Shown: in pieces, positions 44,804 to 52,279 of the stretch
How the letters are laid out: every line of letters starts with the position of its first letter
Position numbering within the stretch: position 1 is the first letter of the stretch
Notes under the pieces: model-generated
Databases searched by the model: none
What the model was told of the DNA's origin: nothing
The model's input: the letters and a program-made list of their open reading frames with translations, nothing else
Program-made: the position numbers and the translations under genes
Source: Desulfomicrobium baculatum DSM 4028
GTDB lineage: Bacteria; Desulfobacterota; Desulfovibrionia; Desulfovibrionales; Desulfomicrobiaceae
Reading direction: 5' to 3'
NCBI RefSeq assembly: GCF_000023225.1
Contig: NC_013173.1
Coordinates: 1,366,501 to 1,430,500 of the forward strand
DNA length: 64,000 nt

Positions 44804-45545
44804 TTTGTAGGTTTAATTTTTTTAGGGACATACCTCCGTAAAGGTGGGAAATCTGTTCCATTTTCTCCCTAGAAATCGGTCGAGTGCCATTGCCTAAAGA
44901 GCTCAGTTCTGAATTGATATTAGTTACAGTGTTATCTAATTCATTATACCAAGAATGTGTATTAATATTCTCCTTTACCCCTTTGATAGCTACATTAAAA
45001 TGCATTATTACTGAAGGTATGAAGACGAATGGTGGCAGAAGGTTTTCTTTTTTATCAACTATGAAAGGATGAACTTTTCTTGTGAAATGATAGTTTTTAG
45101 AATTTAAATTGAAAAATCTTGCTAAAATAAACTCATTCTTGGTTATTACTTGCTGCTCAGAGAAATACTCAACTTCTTTCCCGTTGTTGATGCAACATAT
45201 TCGATCGCGAATCGCAGCATATTTATCTACCCAAGCGTAATTTCGCAAGTCTGGACCACAATAAATCTCATCTGCATCAAGCATGAATGCTGATGTAAAA
45301 CCCTGATTCCGCAGAAAACTTAGAGACATGTTGTACAACAAAGCCCAATTTTGAATTTTACCGTTCTCGTCTAGTGCTTTGGAAAACAGCTTTCCCGGAA
45401 CAACTTGTATTGAATTATTATTTTTGAATTGAAGTAATCCCATGTCAAACAAAATAATCTTATCGCATTTCTTTTCAACTGACCTAACCGCATAGTCTAG
45501 CAAGGGTTGAAACCCGTTTGCAAAAAGGAATGTGCAAGCGCTCAT
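44751..45545 (-). CDS. Glycosyltransferase family 2-like protein, convergent
   Basis: The 264-residue product starts MSACTFLFANGFQPLLDYAV and has SAFMLDADEIYCGP, a DxD-type metal site of the glycosyltransferase family that includes LPS core enzymes. A second half with HFTRKVHPFIVD and MHFNVAIKGVKEN is less clear. It runs against the cluster and overlaps it at the 3' end, so it has its own promoter to the right. Confidence 0.6.
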   Translation of the reverse strand: MSACTFLFANGFQPLLDYAVRSVEKKCDKIILFDMGLLQFKNNNSIQVVPGKLFSKALDENGKIQNWALLYNMSLSFLRNQGFTSAFMLDADEIYCGPDLRNYAWVDKYAAIRDRICCINNGKEVEYFSEQQVITKNEFILARFFNLNSKNYHFTRKVHPFIVDKKENLLPPFVFIPSVIMHFNVAIKGVKENINTHSWYNELDNTVTNINSELSSLGNGTRPISREKMEQISHLYGGMSLKKLNLQINRLLQVCEQANRHLYQ

Positions 45546-45649
45546 TTATGAATACTTCCTCTGACTCTAATGTGGAATTGCAGGTTTCGCTTGTTCGTCG
45601 AGTTCGCTGAGAATTGGTATTACTCCGAGCACTAAACAGTTAACATTTT

Positions 45650-46335
45650 AGGCCGCGTATACAATATGGTACCCGTGGAAATATTCTGATCAATCGAGGG
45701 CCTGCTCTGGCGGCTCGGTAGGTTGTCCTTGTTCAGCAGTTCGTCGGAATTCAATTCGGGGCTGTACCTAGGCACAAAAAACAGCCGGATGGAATCCTTT
45801 CGCTCTGCGACCCCAGGTTGCTAATAGCCGAAATCATGTTGCAGCCAAAACGCTTGCCCGGAACTTTGACAACCGGGGTCTCGCCTTTGACTCCCTAAGT
45901 GCGGCCCACGGGGTGGTCGCTGCGCAGTCCCATTTCATCGCCCAGTAAATTTGGGCTCCTGCCTTCTTGGCTTGCTGCTTGATGTCTGAAAACTTGGTTT
46001 TCTGCCAGTACTGAACTTACATCCGATTCTGTTCATATGCTCTGAACACAGGCTCTTGCGGACTGAAGCCCCAGCTTCGCAGATATCGGCTGATTGTTCT
46101 CAATGCCAAGGACACACTGAATTTTCTTTCAATGATTGCTCCGACAGCCTCGCGAGTCCTGAGAGCAAACGGCAAGCGCAATTGGTCTAGATTTTTGCCA
46201 AGGACCAACCGAGCAGCCCAGGCTGCTTGAAAACCCTTGAGCTTGCCGCCATCAGTAGGCCGACCCAGGGGTTTGGCTTGGAGAGTTTGCTCCCCGTCCT
46301 GCTGGTAAGCTTTCAGCCATTTCCAGATGTCTACT
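45650..46335 (-). pseudogene. IS630-family transposase remnant
   Basis: Reading leftward from 46335 in the minus strand, an N-terminal helix-turn-helix region (WLKAYQQDGEQTLQAKPLGR, then PFALRTREAVGAIIERKFSV and LRSWGFSPQEPVFRAYEQ) is typical of IS630 transposases. A stop interrupts it near 46017. A short piece with AQIYWAMKWD marks the first catalytic Asp region. After a frame change and an internal deletion a fragment with RLFFVPRYSPELNSDELLN matches the C-terminal catalytic part. It is inactive. Confidence 0.75.
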
Positions 46336-46349
46336 GTAATTCATGTCAG

Positions 46350-46556
46350 CTATCTCTCTTCCGCATTCTTGACCAAGTCCAGAATCATATTAATGATTTC
46401 TTCCTTATCAAATTGACACATAAAATCAACGTATTCTTTTCGTTCTTCTGCGGTGCTGAAACAAGAGAATTCGTATTCTTCAATTGAAATTCTGCAACCA
46501 CAGTATCCTAAAAAGATGTTGACGTATTTACCGCGTATCGTGGTTTCGCTTTCTGC
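46350..46556 (-). pseudogene. Fragment of an unrecognised gene
   Basis: An open minus-strand frame of about 69 codons (including KYVNIFLGYCGCRISIEEYE and FDKEEIINMILDLVKNAEER) begins just after an in-frame stop and has no start codon until its middle. It abuts the IS630 remnant, so it is most likely a truncated gene. Function unknown. Confidence 0.35.
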
Positions 46557-46618
46557 ACATATAAATTATGACTCACTTGTAATGATAGTATATTTCGTTT
46601 CGTTATATTTGGCTACAT

Positions 46619-47737
46619 TTAGCCCTTAATATTGATGATCGGACGTACACGGGCTACAGTCTCAACCATGTTTTCTTGCTGCCGCATCACCTCGAAAATC
46701 GACTTGTAGGCAAACGGTGATTCATCGAGAGTATCCTTGGACACTTTGGCGATAACGCCATTCATGGTTTCGGCAAATTGCTGCACATCCAAGGTATTCT
46801 TTGCCTGCTTGCGGCCAAGAACCCGGCCCGCGCCATGAGAGCTGGACCACAGGGCTTCCGGATTTCCCTTTCCGCGAACGATAAAACTGCCGTCCCTCAT
46901 GTTGCCCGGTATCACGCCCATCATGCCGGCTTCGGCATGGGTTGCTCCCTTACGATGAATCCACATTCCATCTTTCAGCTCTGCGTGATTATGGTTTCGA
47001 TTGATGAGCTGCGACCAATCCGCCGGGGATACACCTAGTACGACAGAATCAATAACGTCGAGAATCCGTCTCATCATTTCGCGGCGATTAGCCAGCGCAA
47101 ATTCCAGGCAAAAGGCCAAGTCGTCTATGTAATTCTTTCCAGCTTCGCTTGAGACTGACAAGGCAAAGTGTCCTTCTTTGGCCTTGTTTCCTTCACTTGC
47201 CAGACGCATGTAATGTGAGGCGGTGGCATGACCAATGCCCCTGCTGCCGGAATGCAGCACAATCCACACTTTTCCCGTTTCGTCTTCGCCTATCTCGGCG
47301 AAATGGTTGCCACCACCAAGGCTTCCAAGTTGCTTGAGTCCGTTTCTTGAAAAAATCTCCTGCATCTGGTCGCTACGAGGCAAGTCGTCCCCTTCAGGCC
47401 ACGCAGTTTCTTTGGTATTGTGGGCAAAACCTACAGGTACAGCCTTGTAGATCCTTTCGAAAATCTCGCGCCCTTGGGCACGAATTTCATCCGCGCTATG
47501 GTTTGTTGGCAAAGCGCACATACCGCATCCGATATCATATCCGACCCAGGCTGGCACAATCACCCCTTCTGTGGCCACAACGGCGCCGATCGGGAGAGAG
47601 TATCCAGTGTGCGCATCGGGCATCAGCGCTCCGCGGATAGTGAAGGGCTGGTTCATCGCGCTTTCAAATTGGAGCAGCGCTTCCTGCTCCAGAACTTCGG
47701 CGTAGATCCGGTAGGGTTTTTCGGTAGTGATGTTCAT
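46619..47737 (-). CDS. rtcB: RtcB-type RNA ligase
   Basis: The 372-residue product shows the RtcB signature set: MPDAHTGYSLPIGAVVA, VGYDIGCGMCAL (Cys and Asp metal ligands), GSLGGGNHFAEI, VLHSGSRGIG and, near the end, WSSSHGAGRVLGR, whose His is the guanylylated residue. RtcB joins 2',3'-cyclic phosphate or 3' phosphate ends to 5'-OH RNA using GTP and Mn. It lies 24 bases downstream of a zinc-finger gene that carries a CACCGTAA element, and no RtcA or RtcR gene is visible. It is a second, mechanistically different sealing enzyme beside the KxDG ligase at 22.8 kb. Confidence 0.92.
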   Translation of the reverse strand: MNITTEKPYRIYAEVLEQEALLQFESAMNQPFTIRGALMPDAHTGYSLPIGAVVATEGVIVPAWVGYDIGCGMCALPTNHSADEIRAQGREIFERIYKAVPVGFAHNTKETAWPEGDDLPRSDQMQEIFSRNGLKQLGSLGGGNHFAEIGEDETGKVWIVLHSGSRGIGHATASHYMRLASEGNKAKEGHFALSVSSEAGKNYIDDLAFCLEFALANRREMMRRILDVIDSVVLGVSPADWSQLINRNHNHAELKDGMWIHRKGATHAEAGMMGVIPGNMRDGSFIVRGKGNPEALWSSSHGAGRVLGRKQAKNTLDVQQFAETMNGVIAKVSKDTLDESPFAYKSIFEVMRQQENMVETVARVRPIINIKG

Positions 47738-47761
47738 AAGATTCTCGCAAGTCTTTTATTG

Positions 47762-48001
47762 TTAGAATTCCCTGATGCTTCCCCAGAAAACAACACCTGC
47801 ACCATGGCAGACCGGGCAAACGGGATCTCGACCGTCCTGGTCCCGAGTTCCGTCTCCTTTGCATCGACCGCAGACGGTGTACGGGATAGGAAAGAAAATC
47901 TGCCCTACACCGCCACAGACGGTGCACTTCGGATCTCTTCCGTCTCTGTCTCGCGTTCCCGTGCCTTGACATCTTCCACATGCGATGAGTTCTTTCGTCA
48001 T
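47762..48001 (-). CDS. DnaJ-type zinc-finger mini-protein
   Basis: GGAGG precedes the ATG at 48001. The 79-residue protein consists of four CxxC units in the DnaJ pattern: ACGRCQGTGTRD, KCTVCGGVGQ, VCGRCKGDGTRD and VCPVCHGAGV. This is a free-standing cysteine-rich zinc domain with no J domain. It is followed after 24 bases by rtcB, so the two form an operon. It could act as a redox-sensitive or nucleic-acid-binding accessory to RtcB. Confidence 0.75.
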   Translation of the reverse strand: MTKELIACGRCQGTGTRDRDGRDPKCTVCGGVGQIFFPIPYTVCGRCKGDGTRDQDGRDPVCPVCHGAGVVFWGSIREF

Positions 48002-48074
48002 GATTGCCTCCGAATTTCGTCTGATCTAGGAACGCGCATTCTTGAAAGAAAGATTCTCTGCGTTCAAACCGGAT

Positions 48075-48082
48075 TTACGGTG
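48075..48082 (-). promoter_or_regulatory. CACCGTAA element upstream of the zinc finger-rtcB operon
   Basis: TTACGGTG on the plus strand, so CACCGTAA on the minus strand preceded by GCTTTCAA, 73 bases before the zinc-finger start and oriented toward it. Confidence 0.5.
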
Positions 48083-48322
48083 TTGAAAGCGACTTTTTTC
48101 GCATTGTCTCGACAAAAAAGGAAAGCATTTTTTGCATCTGTGGATATTGGGTTGCGGTGGGGCGGCATGAAATGGATAGACCTTTGTCGAAAAACTTAGG
48201 CTCGATCTCGTTTGGCCTTGGCGGTTGCCAACGGGAGAGGAGCATGCCACTGGCTTCGGCAATCATGGGGGGGCGGCGAAGAGTTAGCTCTTTCTTGTAT
48301 GGAAGACGGGGGGTGAACTGTA

Positions 48323-48538
48323 ATGATCTTGATTAATTGCAGAAAATCAAGACTTGATCGGCATGAGCAGCTCCGTAAGGTCGTTGCTCGTGTTGTTGAC
48401 TTTGGTTCTCACCAAATAGCTGGCAAATTCATCGCATTCAATCGGACAATATTCGGAAGTTTTGAAACGGCTGTTTCGTCCTGGGCGAAAAATCGTGCTC
48501 AAATAGCTGCCTTGCGCGATTGGGTTCAACGAAGGTGA
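48323..48538 (+). CDS. Doubtful 71-residue protein
   Basis: ATG at 48323 follows GGGGGGTGA by about 7 bases. The product is basic, with the end WAKNRAQIAALRDWVQRR predicted helical. No family recognised and no operon partner, so it may be a chance frame. Confidence 0.25.
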   Translation: MILINCRKSRLDRHEQLRKVVARVVDFGSHQIAGKFIAFNRTIFGSFETAVSSWAKNRAQIAALRDWVQRR

Positions 48539-48573
48539 AGCCCGAATAGATATTCAAGAAAAGAATAACCAAG

Positions 48574-48607
48574 AGGCCGACCTCCATTGCAGATGTAAGG
48601 CCGGCCT
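48574..48607. terminator. Weak hairpin beside the MucR gene end
   Basis: AGGCCG and CGGCCT pair across a 22-base loop; the minus-strand side runs into TTGGTTATTCTTTTC. It would end the MucR-type gene at 48619. Confidence 0.35.
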
Positions 48608-48618
48608 GTATTTACTTG

Positions 48619-49020
48619 TCATTTGGCTTTGGGAGCCTTTTTACGCTTTTCCCACAACTTCATGTCCTGCATCGTCTTGCGGCGACTTCGGGCCAGAGAT
48701 TTTGCTACAAGAGAAGTACCCTTCTTGTAGCCGTATTTTTCCTTGTACTGTTCGGGAGTGAGTCCGTGGGTTATTAGATGGCGCTTGGTCAAAACTTTGA
48801 ATGACTTTCCGCATTCGCAGCAGATGACACTTTTCTCTCTGATGGCATTTTTGGGGTCGACAGCCGGTTCGGTTTCGACAACTGGCGCAACACCTTCAGC
48901 GACTCCACGAATGCTGCCAGCCAAGGCTTTGATCATGGATGTGATCTCGTCCTCGTTCATGTTGCGTACAGATGCTTGGGCTTTTACGATCTCGATTGCT
49001 TGCTTAAGAGAATCTTCCAT
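48619..49020 (-). CDS. MucR/Ros-family transcriptional regulator
   Basis: The ATG at 49020 is chosen because AAAGGAGA lies 5 bases before it; 133 residues. The C-terminal half has VICCECGKSFKVLTKRHLITH followed by GLTPEQYKEKYGY, the Cys2-His2 zinc-finger core of MucR/Ros proteins, with a basic tail. The N-terminal half is helical, as in oligomerising MucR proteins. These proteins bind AT-rich DNA and silence acquired genes, which suits its position beside AT-rich islands. Confidence 0.82.
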   Translation of the reverse strand: MEDSLKQAIEIVKAQASVRNMNEDEITSMIKALAGSIRGVAEGVAPVVETEPAVDPKNAIREKSVICCECGKSFKVLTKRHLITHGLTPEQYKEKYGYKKGTSLVAKSLARSRRKTMQDMKLWEKRKKAPKAK

Positions 49021-49175
49021 GTTGTCTCCTTTAGAATATTTGGGGATTTGATTGTAGGCTATTGCACACATTGTGCCTATTCTGAATTACACACACTATT
49101 GGACAACCTACACCCAAGTTACAGGAAGGTAAATATCGGCTGGATGCTGCGACTGATAAGTGAAGTTGATCTTGT

Positions 49176-49318
49176 TTACTGTGCTTCCCCGTAGATAGAG
49201 CGCACGACGCTGGATGGGCTATATCCGAGTTGCCCTGCGATCTTCCGAAATGAGAAGTCTTGCTCTTGATATGCGCGAACACTTACGGTCCAAACTTTTA
49301 TTCTGTCAGTCCTGCCAT
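49176..49318 (-). pseudogene. Frameshifted small helix-turn-helix gene
   Basis: A ribosome binding site (GGAGAA) precedes ATG at 49318, but the frame stops after six codons (MAGLTE). In the next frame the chain continues KVWTVSVRAYQEQDFSFRK and IAGQLGYSPSSVVRSIYGE, a clear helix-turn-helix of the transposase or regulator type. The total of 143 bases is not a multiple of three, so a single-base frameshift has probably broken a gene of about 47 codons. Confidence 0.45.
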
Positions 49319-49727
49319 GATCCTATTCTCCGGCACCTGGGCTTTTCGAGTTCATCACGCTGACAACTAGGCTGCTGACAGTTCTGCAGACAACGAAAAT
49401 ATAGGCTACTCCATAATTCATTTGCTCCCGCCGGCAGTTGTGGTCGTGCACGGGGTGCCGTAACTCTTTTTCGCGATCGCTTCCTGGGCACTTGTAAGCG
49501 TTCTGTTTTGGAAGAAATTGTTCTGTGAGTGGGTGACGGCAACTGGGCGAATCAGAAAGAAAGTTCCAGATCGTGCTCTGCGGGGATTCTTATGAAGCCA
49601 TTTTTTTCTAAAGGGGCAAGGTGCTCGCAAAAAAAAGCTTTTCCGACAACTAGCTTTAATGAAGAGAGAAATTACACGACTAGGCTCCGTTTTTGGACAT
49701 TTGAGTAGGCTGGATCGAAAATTTTGC

Positions 49728-49755
49728 TTGCATTTTTTTTCGAGCGGGCTATAGT
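49728..49755 (+). promoter_or_regulatory. Sigma70-like promoter followed by a start-stop
   Basis: TTGCAT, a 16-base spacer and TATAGT. About 40 bases on, AGGAGG (49793-49798) leads to ATG TAA (49802-49807), a start codon followed at once by a stop. Confidence 0.45.
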
Positions 49756-50043
49756 GGGAATTTCTGTGGTGTTGAACTTTTTCTTAAGAGTGAGGAGGCC
49801 TATGTAAATTTTCTCTTGTAAGAATTTATTTGTCTGTCATGATGTATATTTTTCGATATATATCATGTCTATATATGAATAATATCGAGTATTATATTTG
49901 ATATGAGGGTTTTTATTGCCTTTTTTCGATTTATAAAATTAAAAAAAGTATATTAATATTTTTAATTAATTTTTGATGTTTGAGCAAGCTAAAATTTTGT
50001 TGTGTTTTGTAATTTTTTCAAGACAGAAGAGAGGAGAATAGTG

Positions 50044-50436
50044 ATGACTGTACATGTTCCGTCGCGGCGTAGAGATGAAAAGCGGACTGAAGAGATTTCC
50101 TTTAAGGTCAGCCGCGATGAAAAAGCTATGATTACAGCTGCTGCAAAATCAAAGAGTACGAAAGTTGCGACTTTGATCAGAAAAGTTCTTTTTGAATATG
50201 GGGTTGAAGTGGAGGTTCCGGAGGAAGAACCCAAAGCTCCCGAACGGCCTGCTCCGCAAGTAAACCGAGAGTTGATGCTTGAAGTTGCCAAGATGAGTAA
50301 CAGATTGAGCCAACTTGCCAATTGGGTGACCAAGTACAAAACAGAGGAAGATGTAGTGCCCGTGGTGTTCACGCTCGTTGCGCTCGACCAAACGCTTAGC
50401 GAGTTGGTTCACGGACTTCCAACGTATAAAAAGTAG
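50044..50436 (+). CDS. MobC-like mobilization accessory protein
   Basis: The ATG at 50044 follows AGGAGAATAGTG; 130 residues. RTEEISFKVSRDEKAMITAA followed by KSTKVATLIRKVLFEYG is the ribbon-helix-helix-like pattern of MobC proteins, which bind the origin of transfer and help the relaxase. The relaxase gene follows after 7 bases. Confidence 0.7.
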   Translation: MTVHVPSRRRDEKRTEEISFKVSRDEKAMITAAAKSKSTKVATLIRKVLFEYGVEVEVPEEEPKAPERPAPQVNRELMLEVAKMSNRLSQLANWVTKYKTEEDVVPVVFTLVALDQTLSELVHGLPTYKK

Positions 50437-50443
50437 AAAAACT

Positions 50444-51925
50444 ATGCTTATAAAGTATTTGAATAAAGGCCGTGGGGATGCGCAGAAAGCGGTTGATTAT
50501 CTTATGGGTGATTATGACTGCAATGGTGAGAAAAGAAAAGAGGTTTCTGTTTTGTACGGTTCGCCAAACCTTGTCGCCAAAGTTGCAAATTCACTGACAA
50601 ACCCGAACGTTTACACAAGTGGCGTAGTCGCCTGGGCCGTAACTGACAAGCCGACGGATCAGCAAATACTTGAAGCAATGTATCTGTGGCGACTTCTTGC
50701 ATTCGCGGGCCTTGATATTGAACGATTTTGTCACTGTGAAATTTTGCACCGTGACTTTGATGGAGGTGTTCACGTTCATATGCTCATCGCGCGCGTAGAC
50801 TTGGAAACAGGGAAATGCTTCAATCCTGCTCCTCCCCGTTGGGAACGGAAATTTGGGACTATGCAGGATCTGCTCAATCATAAGTATGGTTGGGCAGATC
50901 CTAATGATCCCACGCGAGTCAGGCTTTTACAACCGGGTCCTCGCGCAAATGTCGGTACGTCGCGGCAGCGAGGAGGTCATAAATTTAAACCAAATCAGCG
51001 AGGCAAGATTCACGACAAAGTGCTCAATGCTATTAAGAAAGGTGAAGTCACTAATCGGTCATCAATGGTTGGTTACATTGAAAATTGTGGTTATGAAGTT
51101 GTGCGGACAGGTAAGGATTATATCAGTATTAAGAATCCAGATGGCGGTTATAATATTCGCCTGAAGGGATCTTTGTACTTAACAGGTCGAGTATTTGACA
51201 GAATAATTGAAGAAGATTTCCGTACTGATGCTGATTCAGTTCGCCATCCGGACGAAAGAGCAGCTTATGAAGCATTTGAAAGATTCGAAGATGTTCGTGA
51301 AAAGCGTTCAATATATAATATAAAAAATTTTCCTATTAAAAATGAAGATTATTTTAATTCAATACAGCAAGGTTTTGGCTCGGAATGTATTGAAAAATGG
51401 GCGCATGACTTTTTGTCAAAAAGACCTAAGGATTCTTATGTTGGCAGAGCTGATGCGTATCTTAATACACTATTTTATAAATATGTAGAAATTCATACAA
51501 TTGTCAAAAAAAATAACAAAGAAGAAATCAGGTTAAATAACAGATCGCAAATTTCGGATTGCAGTAAAAACAATGATTCAAATAATTGTTGTTTTGATGA
51601 TTTTTATGGTCATGTTTTTGAAAAATATAAAAAATTTTACGAATATATAGAACTGTATAATTGTGATTTTTTGAACGAATTTCGGGCAATAATGAGTAAA
51701 GTTATATATTATATTTACGATATGGATATAAAAAATCGGATTTTATCCGACATAATATTTGATTTTTATAAAGTTAATAGTGAGTATTATATAAATTTTA
51801 TAAAAATTGACAATAAATATGTAGAAAATTTCAAAATGTCTATTTCAAATGAAGATGATTTCATTGTTTGCAATGATATTCCGGAATACCAAAGCAAAAA
51901 AAATCAGTTTAGTCTGAAGATGTAG
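50444..51925 (+). CDS. Relaxase (MobA/VirD2-type), AT-rich C-terminus
   Basis: The ATG at 50444 gives 493 residues. The N-terminal region has GRGDAQKAVDYLMG and, near 100-112, HRDFDGGVHVHMLIARV, which supplies the His residues of the relaxase metal site. Later, GYEVVRTGKDYISIKNPDGG resembles the family's second conserved region. The enzyme would nick the origin of transfer and lead single-stranded DNA into a recipient. From about residue 285 the gene becomes strongly AT-rich and the protein Asn/Lys/Tyr-rich, unlike the front. No coupling protein or secretion genes are here, so it depends on a helper element. Confidence 0.75.
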   Translation: MLIKYLNKGRGDAQKAVDYLMGDYDCNGEKRKEVSVLYGSPNLVAKVANSLTNPNVYTSGVVAWAVTDKPTDQQILEAMYLWRLLAFAGLDIERFCHCEILHRDFDGGVHVHMLIARVDLETGKCFNPAPPRWERKFGTMQDLLNHKYGWADPNDPTRVRLLQPGPRANVGTSRQRGGHKFKPNQRGKIHDKVLNAIKKGEVTNRSSMVGYIENCGYEVVRTGKDYISIKNPDGGYNIRLKGSLYLTGRVFDRIIEEDFRTDADSVRHPDERAAYEAFERFEDVREKRSIYNIKNFPIKNEDYFNSIQQGFGSECIEKWAHDFLSKRPKDSYVGRADAYLNTLFYKYVEIHTIVKKNNKEEIRLNNRSQISDCSKNNDSNNCCFDDFYGHVFEKYKKFYEYIELYNCDFLNEFRAIMSKVIYYIYDMDIKNRILSDIIFDFYKVNSEYYINFIKIDNKYVENFKMSISNEDDFIVCNDIPEYQSKKNQFSLKM

Positions 51926-51973
51926 TTTGTGACAGACTGATCAACTCAGTAATTAATTAAGAGGTACATGGTA

Positions 51974-52168
51974 ATGCTCAGTAACGAAGTAAAGCTTTTC
52001 TGTGAAAAAGAAGCTGCTGATTTTTTATCGATTAGTGTCAAAACTCTTCAGCAGTGGAGGTATCTGAAAAAGCCTCCTGTATATATAAAATTTGGGAGAA
52101 ATGTTCGTTATAATTATCATGATTTGGTAAAATATATGAAAGCGTGTACCGTCGAACCAATGAACTGA
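51974..52168 (+). CDS. AlpA/excisionase-type helix-turn-helix protein
   Basis: The ATG at 51974 lies 9 bases after AGAGG (51968 is also possible); 64 residues. EAADFLSISVKTLQQWRYLK followed by YIKFGRNVRYNYHDLVKYM is the MerR-like excisionase pattern (DNA-binding domain of Xis/AlpA). Next to mobC and relaxase it suggests an integrated mobilizable element, though no integrase gene is seen in the window. Confidence 0.7.
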   Translation: MLSNEVKLFCEKEAADFLSISVKTLQQWRYLKKPPVYIKFGRNVRYNYHDLVKYMKACTVEPMN

Positions 52169-52279
52169 GGTCTTATAAAAAAATATTACCATTGTTGTTT
52201 ACGAATATTGCATTGATTTTATTGTGATAATTAATATTCTGTCATGCAGCGACAATAAAGAAATCTCAATTCTTGTAAT

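Larger units (their letters stand above)
48002..48618. other. Region upstream of the zinc finger-rtcB operon
   Basis: About 600 bases. A minus-oriented CACCGTAA lies at 48075-48082. A 71-codon plus-strand frame at 48323-48538 follows a G-rich possible ribosome binding site but resembles nothing I know. A weak hairpin lies at 48574-48607. Nothing else is evident. Confidence 0.4.
49021..50043. other. Gene-poor DNA between MucR and the mobilization genes
   Basis: About 1000 bases. It holds a broken helix-turn-helix gene (49176-49318), a sigma70-like promoter at 49728-49755 followed by a start-stop codon pair, and then very AT-rich DNA (49810-50030) ahead of the mobilization gene. An origin of transfer would be expected here, but I could not identify a nick site. 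Confidence 0.4.
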
